A stretch of 13,245 bases of DNA, from positions 1 to 13,245 of the forward strand of contig DASZLD010000122.1 of assembly GCA_035552655.1 (NCBI GenBank), given 5' to 3'. Positions 1-6,979 of this stretch are shown in pieces. This DNA comes from DASXMT01 sp035552655. Lineage in GTDB: Bacteria > Actinomycetota > Acidimicrobiia > Acidimicrobiales > RAAP-2. Below the pieces are notes generated by a model. That model did not search any database, had not been told where the DNA came from, and worked only from the letters and a program-made list of their open reading frames with translations. Numbering within the stretch: the first letter of the stretch is position 1; every line of letters starts with the position of its first letter. The position numbers were made by a program, and so were the translations under genes.

Positions 1-77
1 ACCGGCGGCGGAGATCGCCTGGGACCTGGACCGTCGTCCCTGGGGTCGGCAGCCATCGCCTCGGTCATCCCGGCCAT
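1..77 (-). CDS. Start of an unidentified gene, cut by the window edge
   Basis: An ATG on the minus strand at 77-75 opens a frame that stays open for 25 codons to the window edge. It begins MAGMTEAMAADPRDD and continues with a Pro/Arg-rich stretch. A good Shine-Dalgarno, GGGAGG (minus strand, 93-88), lies 10 bases upstream. The frame begins 50 bases after the stop of the glycosyltransferase on the same strand, so it could be the next gene of the same operon. Too little is visible to assign a family. In-frame ATGs at 68 and 56 are alternative starts. It could also be a chance open frame in GC-rich DNA. Confidence 0.4.
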   Translation of the reverse strand, partial: MAGMTEAMAADPRDDGPGPRRSPPP

Positions 78-127
78 GTTACTCGTGCCTCCCAATGGCC
101 AGATCCGCCCCCGACCGGCTCCGCTGC

Positions 128-1240
128 TCACCCCTCGGGGAGGGCCCGGGCAATCCGTTGGGGGAGATCGCGCAGCGAGAAGTGGGTGTCGGCGACCGCC
201 GCGTTGTGGCTGAGCAAACTGGGATCGGGTGCGTTGAGCCAGGCATCGAGCGCGGCCGGTCGACTGACCGGGAACCAGCGGAACCCGAACGCGGCCAGCT
301 CCGCGGCCACCGGGTAGGGGCCAATGGCCAGTGGGCGCCGGTGGATGGCCGACTCGATGGTCGGGTTCCCGAACCCCTCCCAGGTCGAGGGCAGGGCCAC
401 CACGTCGCACGCGGCGTAGGCGTCGTGGGCCTGGGTGCCGGACAGCTCGTTCCGACCGAAGATGACCGGAGCATGACTGGCGTCGAGCAGCCGGGCCGCC
501 TCGGGGGCGAAGCCGTCCTCGGCCGGGCCGAGCAACCAGTAGGTGGCGCCCAGGGACTCCGACAAGGCGATGCCGCCGGCCACGTTCTTCCGGGGGATGG
601 CTCGGGTCGGCTGCAGCACCAACCGGGTGTCGTCGCCCACCCCGAGGAGTCGGCGGACCCGCTGCCGGGCGGTGTCGACGGCGCCCTGGGCATCGGGGCC
701 GCCAGCGCCGGTGTCGAACGCGTTGTACACGGTGAGCGCGGCAATGCCCCGGGCCTCGAGCTCGACCCGGCTGAGCTCGTTGATGGTCACGTGCGTCCAG
801 CGCCGGTCGTCGGGGGGCGGGGGCGAGTCGAAGAACTGCGGTCGTTGCCAGGGCAGGTCGTGGTGGTGGAGGACCGCGGGCCGACCGGCCAGGGCCCGGG
901 CCACCAGGCCGGCGGCGGCAGGGTTGAGCGGGAGCGAGCACAGGTTCTCCACCACCACCAGGTCGGCGGCGTCCAGGGCGTCGACCACCTCGCCGTACGT
1001 GGGTGGGGACTCCGCCCCGATGGCCAGGCCGGGTAGGAGTCGGTCCACCGGTCCCTCGCCGGCCACCGAGTAGACCTCATAGCCGAGGGATCCCAGGGCG
1101 CCCGCCCATTTGGTCGCCTCGACGGCGACTCCATCGGAGCCGCCGAGGCGAAACGAGACGAGCGCGGCGGTGGGAATGGGCACACGGTAGTGCGGTCGAA
1201 CCCGGCCATCGTCCGGCCCCGTTTCGGCGTGATCGCCCAT
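128..1240 (-). CDS. GT-B fold glycosyltransferase (GT4-like)
   Basis: A 370-residue protein with the architecture of a retaining GT-B glycosyltransferase, which would move a sugar from a nucleotide-sugar donor onto a glycan or lipid acceptor at the cytoplasmic membrane face. The N-terminal half has the glycine-rich segment LVSFRLGGSDGVAVEA (about residues 27-42). The C-terminal half has an EX7E motif within STWEGFGNPTIES (Glu288 and Glu296), typical of GT4-type enzymes, where it contacts the donor sugar and phosphate. Acceptor and donor are not deducible. The nearby gmd suggests GDP-deoxyhexose or GDP-rhamnose-type donors, but that link is only positional. The start is uncertain: ATG at 1240 is chosen because an ATG at 1288 would overlap the divergent gene, and GTG at 1183 is also possible. 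None has a clear Shine-Dalgarno. Confidence 0.85.
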   Translation of the reverse strand: MGDHAETGPDDGRVRPHYRVPIPTAALVSFRLGGSDGVAVEATKWAGALGSLGYEVYSVAGEGPVDRLLPGLAIGAESPPTYGEVVDALDAADLVVVENLCSLPLNPAAAGLVARALAGRPAVLHHHDLPWQRPQFFDSPPPPDDRRWTHVTINELSRVELEARGIAALTVYNAFDTGAGGPDAQGAVDTARQRVRRLLGVGDDTRLVLQPTRAIPRKNVAGGIALSESLGATYWLLGPAEDGFAPEAARLLDASHAPVIFGRNELSGTQAHDAYAACDVVALPSTWEGFGNPTIESAIHRRPLAIGPYPVAAELAAFGFRWFPVSRPAALDAWLNAPDPSLLSHNAAVADTHFSLRDLPQRIARALPEG

Positions 1241-1251
1241 GTGGGGCGGGA

Positions 1252-1257
1252 TAGCGT
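1252..1257 (+). promoter_or_regulatory. Candidate -10 box for a leaderless crotonase transcript
   Basis: TAGCGT fits the TANNNT -10 pattern and ends 6 bases before the GTG start at 1264. That start has no Shine-Dalgarno, so transcription would begin at or next to the start codon, as in the leaderless mRNAs common in actinobacteria. No convincing -35 is visible. Confidence 0.35.
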
Positions 1258-1263
1258 CGTGCC

Positions 1264-2103
1264 GTGCCCGAAGACGATTCCGTTGCATCCGACCTACTCG
1301 CCGAGCGCCACGCCGGCGTCCTCACCCTCACCATCAACCGGCCCGAGCGCCGCAACGCCATGACGTGGGACGTCATCGCCGGGCTCCGCCGGGAGCTGGC
1401 CGCGGCCAAGGTCGATCCCGCAGTGCGGGTGGTGGTGCTGGCCGGGGCCGGCGACCAGGCCTTCTGTGCGGGCGCCGACCTGTCGGGCATGGCCCCCGAG
1501 GGCACCGGCGGGGGCACCGACGGCTTTCTCGACCATCATGATGCCCGGGGCTGGGTGGCCTCCCTGTTCGAGGAGCTGTGGCACCTGGGCAAGCCCACCA
1601 TCGCCCGTATCCAAGGTTGGGCCATGGCCGGCGGCATGGGCCTGGCTCTGGCCTGTGACCTGGTGGTGGCGTCCGAGCGCGCCCGGTTCGGGGCGCCCGA
1701 GCTGAACGTGGGTCTGTGGCCCTACATGGTGACGGTGCCCATGGTCCGCTCCATGCCGCCCAAGAAGGCGCTGGAGCTGATGCTGACCAGCCGGGTCGTG
1801 GACGCCGCCGAGGCCGACCGCATCGGCTTCGTCACCTCGGTGGTCCCTCATGACGGGCTCGATGCCGCAGTGGCCGACCTGGCTGTCACCCTGGCCTCCA
1901 AGCCGCCCGGTGCGATGAGGCTGGGTCGAGAATCGTTCTACGCTGTCTGGGATTCGGATGCCGCCGCCGCCCTCGCTCACTTGCATGCCATGTTGACGAT
2001 CACCAGTCAGACGGCAGAAGCGGCCGAGGGCATCGCTGCGTTCATGGCCAAGCGCCCGCCCGCGTGGCAGGAGCTTCCGACCGACAATCCCGAGACGACC
2101 TGA
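1264..2103 (+). CDS. Enoyl-CoA hydratase/isomerase (crotonase) family protein
   Basis: A 279-residue crotonase-fold protein, expected to act on an acyl-CoA thioester in the cytoplasm (hydration, isomerisation or a related reaction). The N-terminal signature TLTINRPERRNAM (21-33) is clear. The two oxyanion-hole segments are FCAGADL (67-73) and GWAMAGGMGLALACD (118-132). In rat enoyl-CoA hydratase two glutamates, Glu144 and Glu164, do the catalysis. Here Glu146, in FGAPEL, matches Glu164, but the Glu144 position is Gly126. The protein may therefore not be a standard hydratase; isomerases and other crotonases often keep only one acid. The start is GTG at 1264 with no Shine-Dalgarno, 23 bases from the divergent glycosyltransferase start. 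It is followed after 7 bases by gmd, whose ribosome binding site overlaps this stop codon, so the two are almost certainly co-transcribed. The substrate is unknown. Confidence 0.9.
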   Translation: MPEDDSVASDLLAERHAGVLTLTINRPERRNAMTWDVIAGLRRELAAAKVDPAVRVVVLAGAGDQAFCAGADLSGMAPEGTGGGTDGFLDHHDARGWVASLFEELWHLGKPTIARIQGWAMAGGMGLALACDLVVASERARFGAPELNVGLWPYMVTVPMVRSMPPKKALELMLTSRVVDAAEADRIGFVTSVVPHDGLDAAVADLAVTLASKPPGAMRLGRESFYAVWDSDAAAALAHLHAMLTITSQTAEAAEGIAAFMAKRPPAWQELPTDNPETT

Positions 2104-2110
2104 GGAGCAC

Positions 2111-3088
2111 ATGACGATGGCGAAGCGAGCACTCATCACCGGTGTCACCGGTCAGGATGGCTCCTACCTGGCCGAATTGCTCCTGAACGAGGGCTACGAA
2201 GTCATCGGGATGGTCCGGCGGTCGAGCACCGTCACCTTCGAGCGGATCTCCCACATCGAGGACCGGTTGACCCTGGTGGCCGGCGACCTCTTCGACGAGG
2301 TGTCGATGATCGGCATCCTGCGGGACCACCGGCCCTCCGAGGTGTACAACCTGGCTGCCCAGTCGTTCGTCCAGACGTCGTGGAGCCAGCCCGTGCTGAC
2401 CGGCGAGACCACCGCCCTCGGGGTGACCCGGGTGCTCGATGCCATCCGCACGGTGGACCCCGAGATCCGCTTCTACCAGGCCAGCTCGTCGGAGATGTTC
2501 GGGAAGGTCCAAGAGGTCCCCCAGCGGGAGAGCACGCCGTTCTACCCCCGGAGCCCTTACGGCGTGGCCAAGGTGTACGGACACTGGATCACAGTGAACT
2601 ACCGGGAGAGCTACAACCTGCACGCCTCGTCGGGAATCCTGTTCAACCACGAGTCGCCCCGCCGCGGGTTGGAGTTCGTGACCCGCAAGGTGACCCACGG
2701 CGTGGCCCGCATCGCCGCCGGCATCGACAAGACGCTGGCCCTGGGCAACCTCGATGCCCAGCGGGACTGGGGATTTGCCGCCGACTACGTGCGGGCCATG
2801 TGGCTGATGCTGCAACAGGACGCACCCGACGACTACGTGGTGGCCACGGGGGAGACCCACTCGGTCCGGGAGCTGGTGGAGCTGTCCTTTGCCGCCGCCG
2901 GGCTCGACTGGGAGAAGTACGTGGTGATCGACGAGAAGTTCCTGCGCCCGGCCGAGGTGGACCTACTGGTGGGGGATCCCAGCAAGTCGGAAAAAGTGCT
3001 GGGCTGGCACCGTGAGGTCGACTTCCCCACCCTCGTCCAGATGATGGTCGAGGCCGACCTGGCTCTGGTGCGAGCCAAGCACAGCTAG
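2111..3088 (+). CDS. gmd: GDP-mannose 4,6-dehydratase
   Basis: A 325-residue short-chain dehydrogenase/reductase that converts GDP-D-mannose to GDP-4-keto-6-deoxy-D-mannose, the precursor of GDP-fucose, GDP-rhamnose and related sugars for surface glycans. The N-terminal NADP-binding motif is GVTGQDGSYLAE (11-22). The catalytic SSSEMFG segment (125-131) contains the Ser/Thr and Glu128 of the GMD active site. The YXXXK pair is Tyr150 and Lys154 in SPYGVAK. NHESPRRG (179-186) is a hallmark of this family against other sugar dehydratases. The length fits a normal, slightly short GMD. The Shine-Dalgarno GAGGAG overlaps the TGA of the preceding crotonase gene, 7 bases away. An in-frame ATG at 2117 is a less likely start. 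No partner reductase (GDP-fucose synthase or rmd) lies inside the window. Confidence 0.95.
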   Translation: MTMAKRALITGVTGQDGSYLAELLLNEGYEVIGMVRRSSTVTFERISHIEDRLTLVAGDLFDEVSMIGILRDHRPSEVYNLAAQSFVQTSWSQPVLTGETTALGVTRVLDAIRTVDPEIRFYQASSSEMFGKVQEVPQRESTPFYPRSPYGVAKVYGHWITVNYRESYNLHASSGILFNHESPRRGLEFVTRKVTHGVARIAAGIDKTLALGNLDAQRDWGFAADYVRAMWLMLQQDAPDDYVVATGETHSVRELVELSFAAAGLDWEKYVVIDEKFLRPAEVDLLVGDPSKSEKVLGWHREVDFPTLVQMMVEADLALVRAKHS

Positions 3089-3097
3089 GGCCAGCCG

Positions 3098-3982
3098 GTG
3101 ACAGGGTTGGCTGCGGTCGGCGCTGATCCGCTCGGGATCCTGGTGGCCTTCGGCGCCGGGATCCTGTCGTTCCTGTCGCCGTGCGTATTGCCCCTGGTTC
3201 CCGGCTACCTCTCCATGGTCTCGGGCTTGAGCGCGGCCGAGCTGGCCGCCGTCCCCGCCCGCGCCCGGAGTGCCGCCCTCTCCCCGGCCGTGGCCACCAG
3301 CGGCGCGCCGGCGGCCGAAACGGGGGCAGTGGCCACCGTGGCCCCACCCAGTCGGGACGAGCTGGCCCGGCAGCGGAGCCGCCTGCTCCGCGGCATCCTC
3401 GGCTTCATCGCCGGTTTCACCGTCGTGTTCACCGCCCTGGGGGCCAGCGCGTCGGCCATCGGACACGTGCTGCGAACCCACCAGCAACTGGCCAACACCG
3501 TGTCGGGCATCGTGATCGTGGCCTTCGGGGCCGTGCTGGTGGCCATGGCCGCCGGGGTGCGCCTGCCCATGTTCGTGGCCGGGGAGCGGCGCTTTGCCGC
3601 CCGACCCTCGTTGCTCGGGGTATGGGCCCCTCCGATCATGGGCATGGCCTTTGCCTTCGGGTGGACCCCATGTCTGGGGCCCGTGCTCGGGAGCGTGCTG
3701 ACCCTGGCCTCCCATGAGGGCACCCTCACCGGGGGGATCGCCCTCCTCATCGCATACTCGCTGGGCCTGGGCGTCCCCTTCCTGTTGAGCGGGCTGGCCT
3801 TCGGCCGGTTGACCGACGTCGTGGCCCGCGTCCGGAGCCGCTTGCGCTACATCGACCTGGTGGGGGGCGTGATCCTGGTCGTCTTCGGGCTCCTGTTGGT
3901 GACCGGCAACCTGGGCTGGGTCTCGGCCCAGTTCTCCCGGCTCTTGAACGACCTGCACCTGGGCCGCCTGGCTACCAGCTGA
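3098..3982 (+). CDS. ccdA: CcdA-type transmembrane thiol-disulfide electron transporter
   Basis: A 294-residue integral membrane protein of the CcdA/DsbD-beta family. It carries reducing equivalents from cytoplasmic thioredoxin across the membrane to extracytoplasmic thioredoxin-like proteins, here most likely CcmG. The two redox cysteines sit in the family positions: Cys29 in FLSPCVLPLVPGYLS and Cys192 in FGWTPCLGPVLGS. About six membrane segments can be placed (roughly 12-40, 97-122, 133-155, 178-205, 211-233, 250-271). An Ala/Pro-rich stretch of about 50 residues (45-95) lies between the first two and makes the protein longer than the usual 220-240 residues. The start is GTG at 3098, 9 bases after the gmd stop, with AGGG upstream. 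Though transcribed with gmd, its function belongs with the ccm operon that begins 68 bases downstream. Confidence 0.92.
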   Translation: MTGLAAVGADPLGILVAFGAGILSFLSPCVLPLVPGYLSMVSGLSAAELAAVPARARSAALSPAVATSGAPAAETGAVATVAPPSRDELARQRSRLLRGILGFIAGFTVVFTALGASASAIGHVLRTHQQLANTVSGIVIVAFGAVLVAMAAGVRLPMFVAGERRFAARPSLLGVWAPPIMGMAFAFGWTPCLGPVLGSVLTLASHEGTLTGGIALLIAYSLGLGVPFLLSGLAFGRLTDVVARVRSRLRYIDLVGGVILVVFGLLLVTGNLGWVSAQFSRLLNDLHLGRLATS

Positions 3983-3989
3983 GCGAGCG

Positions 3990-4017
3990 GGGAGCGCCCA
4001 GGCCCCGCCTGGCTCCC
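3990..4017 (+). terminator. GC-rich hairpin after ccdA
   Basis: Arms GGGAG + CCAGGC (3990-3994, 3998-4003) pair perfectly with GCCTGG + CTCCC (4007-4017), leaving a CCC loop and a 3-base CGC bulge. The hairpin begins 8 bases after the ccdA stop. There is no U-tract, so it is a hairpin-only terminator or mRNA-stabilising element at best. It marks the boundary between the gmd-ccdA run and ccmA. Confidence 0.5.
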
Positions 4018-4033
4018 TGCCCCCTGACGCCCG

Positions 4034-4039
4034 TAGCAT
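4034..4039 (+). promoter_or_regulatory. Candidate -10 box for the ccm operon
   Basis: TAGCAT fits TANNNT and lies 11 bases before the ATG of ccmA, which has no Shine-Dalgarno. The transcript would have a leader of only about 4-5 bases or be leaderless. No recognisable -35 is present. With the hairpin just upstream, this suggests that the ccm operon starts its own transcript here. Confidence 0.4.
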
Positions 4040-4050
4040 GGTCCACGCCT

Positions 4051-4809
4051 ATGGCCCCTGCAGTCCCTTCCTCACTCGCACTGTCCCTCCACGACGCGGT
4101 CGCGTTATCGGGACGGTTCCCGCTTCTCGCCGGCGTCGACCTGGAGGTCGCCACCGGGGAGACAGTGCTGATCGAGGGTCCGAACGGTGCGGGCAAGACC
4201 AGCCTGCTCCGCTTGTGTGCCGGGCTGGTGGCGCCGGCCTCGGGTCGGGTGGCCGTGCTCGGCCTCGACCCGGTCCGCCATCGGACCGCCCTCCGGCGCC
4301 GGGTGGGGTTCCTGGCCCACGCCTCCCACCTCTACGACGACCTGACCGTCCGGGAGAACGTCCGCTTCGCCGTGCGGGCCGCCGGAGGTTCGACCGACCG
4401 GATCCCCGCCGCCTGCGAGCGTCTCGGTCTGGTCGGCCGGTTGCTGCGCACCAGCGCCTCCAAGCTCTCGGCCGGGCAGCGTCGCCGGGTCGCCCTGGCC
4501 GTGTTGGTGGCCCGGTCACCCGAGCTGTGGCTGCTCGACGAGCCCCATGCCGGTCTGGATGCGTCGGCCCGCACCCTGTTGGGCCAGCTGATCACCGAGG
4601 CGTCGGCCGGCGGGGCCACCGTGGTCGTCGCCTCCCATGAGGCCAACCTGGTCGAGCCGTTGGCTCATCGGGCGGTGACCATCACCGGTGGCCGGGTGAC
4701 CAGCGAGCGGATCATCCGTGCCGTCGGAGAACCGGCTGGCGAACCGGTCTGCGACCGGGCCGAGCCCACCCCCGCTCCCGAGGCGGAGAGCGTCATCCAT
4801 GTGGCGTGA
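4051..4809 (+). CDS. ccmA: Heme exporter ABC ATPase CcmA
   Basis: A 252-residue ABC ATPase that pairs with CcmB, CcmC and CcmD. Its ATP hydrolysis releases heme-loaded CcmE from the CcmC complex. Walker A is GPNGAGKTS (43-51), the signature is LSAGQ (139-143), Walker B is LWLLDE (159-164), the D-loop is GLD (168-170), and the switch histidine is His196 in ASHE. In place of a normal Q-loop the sequence reads LAHASHLYDDLTVREN (88-103), which resembles the CcmA-type segment. At about 252 residues it is longer than the usual 200-215, because of a C-terminal Ala/Pro/Glu-rich tail of some 30 residues. Identification as CcmA rather than a generic ABC ATPase rests mainly on the adjoining ccmB and ccmC. 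Its 3' end overlaps ccmB by 11 bases. Confidence 0.92.
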   Translation: MAPAVPSSLALSLHDAVALSGRFPLLAGVDLEVATGETVLIEGPNGAGKTSLLRLCAGLVAPASGRVAVLGLDPVRHRTALRRRVGFLAHASHLYDDLTVRENVRFAVRAAGGSTDRIPAACERLGLVGRLLRTSASKLSAGQRRRVALAVLVARSPELWLLDEPHAGLDASARTLLGQLITEASAGGATVVVASHEANLVEPLAHRAVTITGGRVTSERIIRAVGEPAGEPVCDRAEPTPAPEAESVIHVA

Positions 4810-5470
4810 CACCCTGCTCATGGTCGGAAAGGACCTCAGGATCGAGGCGCGCTCCCGGGTGGCCCTGAGCCAGGTGGCCCCCTTCGGGGTCATCGCCCTG
4901 GTCCTGTTCGCCTTCGCGCTGGGGCCCGATCGTTCCCCCATGGCCAAAGCGGCGCCCGGCCTGTTCTGGGTGGCCGTCCTGTTCTCGTCGGTGCTGGCCA
5001 TCCAGCGCAGCGTCTCGGTGGAGTCGGTCGATGGCGCCCGGGACGGCCTTCGGCTGTCGGGTCTCGATCCCGCCGGGGTGTTCCTGGGCAAGACGGCGGC
5101 GGTGGCCGTGCAGCTGTTGATCCTCGAGGCCATCCTGGGCGTCGGGGTGGTGCTCCTGTACGGGGCTCGGATGAACAGTGTCTGGCTGGCCGTGGTGGCC
5201 TGCATCGCCGGCACCATCGGCCTGGCCGCCGCCGGCACCCTCTACGGCGCACTCTCGGCCGGGATGCGGGTGCGGGAGACCCTGTTGCCCTTCTTGTTGC
5301 TCCCGGTGGTGGCCCCGGTGCTGCTGGCCGGCACCCGCATCTGGCAGTCCGCCCTGGCCGGCGGCATCCCCAGCCAGGGGACACCGTGGGTCCGCCTGCT
5401 CATCGTGTTCGACGCCGTCTATCTGGCATTAGGAGTGGTCGTGTTCGGTCCCATTCAGGAGTCAGCGTGA
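4799..5470 (+). CDS. ccmB: Heme exporter membrane protein CcmB
   Basis: A 223-residue polytopic membrane protein of normal CcmB length, with about six hydrophobic segments. It is the membrane partner of the CcmA ATPase. After the N-terminal LMVGKDLRIEARSR (7-20) come a first membrane segment and a conserved amphipathic region, RDGLRLSGLDPAGVFLGK, which matches the family pattern between helices 2 and 3. The start is ATG at 4799, preceded by GGAGAG (4785-4790) at 8 bases' spacing, and the gene overlaps ccmA by 11 bases. Longer in-frame starts deep inside ccmA are unlikely. The stop overlaps the GTG of ccmC. Confidence 0.92.
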   Translation: MWRDTLLMVGKDLRIEARSRVALSQVAPFGVIALVLFAFALGPDRSPMAKAAPGLFWVAVLFSSVLAIQRSVSVESVDGARDGLRLSGLDPAGVFLGKTAAVAVQLLILEAILGVGVVLLYGARMNSVWLAVVACIAGTIGLAAAGTLYGALSAGMRVRETLLPFLLLPVVAPVLLAGTRIWQSALAGGIPSQGTPWVRLLIVFDAVYLALGVVVFGPIQESA

Positions 5471-6339
5471 GCCCACAATCGGCGAAGGCCCAATTTCCGA
5501 AAGCGCAGTCTCCCAAGGCACTGTGGACGACCCGGATCATCGGCATGGCTGCGGTGGTGAGCGTGGCCTTCACCGTGTGGCTGGGGCTGTGGATCACCCC
5601 GCCGGACAAGACCCAGGGCGACCTGGTCCGCCTGGTCTACCTCCATCCCGCGGTGGCATGGGTGGCTCTGTACCTGGCCTTCGGTCTGGCCGCCGTGGCC
5701 AGCCTGCTCTACCTCTGGCCCCGCACCCGGTCGCTGTTCTGGGACCGGTTGGCCGCCGCTGCCGTCGAGGTCGGCGTGGTCTTCAACGTCTGCACCTTGA
5801 TCTCCGGTTCCATCTGGGGCCGTCCCACCTGGGGCGTGTACTGGACGTGGGACGCCCGGTTGACCAGCACGGCACTGCTGCTCATCTTGTTCCTCGGCTA
5901 CATGGCCCTCCGCCGGGTTCCCGCCGATCCCGAGGTCAGGGCCAAGCGCTGTGCCTTTGCCGCCCTGTTCGCCGCGGTCGACGTCCCCATCGTCCACTTC
6001 TCGGTCCTGTGGTGGAAGACGCTGCACCAGGGGGCCACGGTCCTCAACCCGGATCTGTCGCCCCAGATCCACGGCTCGATGGCCTGGACCCTGCTCCTCG
6101 GGTTCGTGGCCCTGACCCTGGTGTTCTTGTGGATGCTGCTCGTCCGCTACCGGATCGGATACCTCCAGGATCAGTTGGGCACCGGTGAGCTCGATACGGC
6201 GATCCGCCAGCGCCAGGCCGAGGGGGTCGTCCCCGCGGCGGGGTCCGAGGCGCCGGGCACCCCGGTGTCGGTCGGGTCTCCACTGGCATCGGTGGCCCAG
6301 CCGGTCGAGGCCGCGCCGGTCAGCGGGGTGATCCGGTGA
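5467..6339 (+). CDS. ccmC: Heme handling protein CcmC
   Basis: A 290-residue six-helix membrane protein of the heme-handling (HHP) family. It binds heme at its outer face and attaches it to CcmE. The tryptophan-rich WWD motif is WGRPTWGVYWTWDARL (117-132). The two heme-ligand histidines expected from E. coli CcmC are His60, in YLHPAVAW, and His187, in WWKTLHQG. The start is GTG at 5467, overlapping the ccmB stop as GTGA, with AGGAG (5457-5461) 5 bases upstream. The first 20 residues form a polar tail with repeated PKAQ/AKAQ units. After about residue 240 there is a 50-residue Ala/Pro/Val-rich tail not found in proteobacterial CcmC. The cytoplasmic location of both tails is inferred from family topology. 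Confidence 0.95.
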   Translation: MSPQSAKAQFPKAQSPKALWTTRIIGMAAVVSVAFTVWLGLWITPPDKTQGDLVRLVYLHPAVAWVALYLAFGLAAVASLLYLWPRTRSLFWDRLAAAAVEVGVVFNVCTLISGSIWGRPTWGVYWTWDARLTSTALLLILFLGYMALRRVPADPEVRAKRCAFAALFAAVDVPIVHFSVLWWKTLHQGATVLNPDLSPQIHGSMAWTLLLGFVALTLVFLWMLLVRYRIGYLQDQLGTGELDTAIRQRQAEGVVPAAGSEAPGTPVSVGSPLASVAQPVEAAPVSGVIR

Positions 6340-6488
6340 ACTACGTCATCGCCGGGTACAGCATCGTCCTCGGCCTCCTCTTCCTCTATACCGTGCAGTT
6401 GATCTGGCGCCGGCGCCGCCTGCATCGTCTGGTCGCCCTGGCCCAGTCCGACGCGGCGGCTGAGCGGCGCGACGAGGACGGTCCGTGA
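6336..6488 (+). CDS. ccmD: Small membrane protein CcmD
   Basis: A 50-residue protein in the small gap between ccmC and ccmE. It starts MNYVIAGYSIVLGLLFLYTV, then continues QLIWRRRRLHRL and a polar, acidic tail. It has a single N-terminal membrane helix with an aromatic/glycine pattern (YVIAGY), followed by an Arg-rich cytoplasmic stretch, which is the CcmD pattern. CcmD is a CcmABC partner needed to release holo-CcmE. The start is GTG at 6336, overlapping the ccmC stop by 4 bases (GTGA), with GGGG (6325-6328) upstream. The stop in turn overlaps the GTG of ccmE by 4 bases. Position, size and hydrophobicity profile make the call strong, although sequence identity in this family is always low. 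Confidence 0.85.
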   Translation: MNYVIAGYSIVLGLLFLYTVQLIWRRRRLHRLVALAQSDAAAERRDEDGP

Positions 6489-6979
6489 CCGTCGCTCCTC
6501 CTGCTCCGCCCGGCTCGACTCCGGTGCCGCCTGCTCCGGAGCCGCCCGGCCCCCGTGGCCGACAGTCCCACCGACTCCGCTACGTGGGGGTCGGGGTGGT
6601 GCTGGCCGCCGCATTCGCCTTCTTGTTGGTGAAGGGCCTGGGCAGCTCGCTCGACTACTACCTGACCGTCGACCAGGCCCTGCATCAAAAGGCCACGCTC
6701 GGCGCCCGGGACTTTCGGCTCGAGGGCGTGGTCGTGCCCGGCACCGTCCACAACACGGCGGCGGGTGTGGACTTCACCGTGCAGAGCAACGGGGCCTCCG
6801 AGGAGGTGTCGAACGTCGGGACCCCGCCACAACTGTTTCAGCCCAACATTCCCGTCGTCGTGGTCGGCCACTTCAGTGGGAACCAGTTCGACTCCAATCA
6901 GATCCTGGTCAAGCACTCCTCCTCGTACATCGCGGCCCATCCCAATCGGGTGACCGCAGCCAACGGAACCAAGCGATGA
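6485..6979 (+). CDS. ccmE: Heme chaperone CcmE
   Basis: A 164-residue membrane-anchored OB-fold heme chaperone that receives heme from CcmC and delivers it to CcmF. It has a 30-residue Pro-rich cytoplasmic head, one membrane helix (about 33-52), then the extracytoplasmic beta-barrel. The covalent heme-binding histidine is His144 and the axial tyrosine is Tyr148, in LVKHSSSYIAAHP. The HXXXY spacing is standard, but the usual acidic HDEXY residues are replaced by serines. It is therefore a His-type CcmE, not the Cys-type of archaea and some sulfate reducers. The start is GTG at 6485, with GAGGA (6474-6478) 6 bases upstream, overlapping ccmD by 4 bases. Confidence 0.93.
   Translation: MTVAPPAPPGSTPVPPAPEPPGPRGRQSHRLRYVGVGVVLAAAFAFLLVKGLGSSLDYYLTVDQALHQKATLGARDFRLEGVVVPGTVHNTAAGVDFTVQSNGASEEVSNVGTPPQLFQPNIPVVVVGHFSGNQFDSNQILVKHSSSYIAAHPNRVTAANGTKR

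Noticed and set aside
95..1036. A 313-codon plus-strand frame opposite the glycosyltransferase
   Set aside because: It is antisense to a protein with an EX7E motif and GT-B layout. Its own translation is Gly/Arg-rich and featureless.
2963..4039. A 358-codon minus-strand frame opposite ccdA
   Set aside because: The Gly/Gln/His-rich translation is the usual shadow of an Ala/Val/Leu-rich membrane protein gene. ccdA itself has both redox cysteines and six helices.
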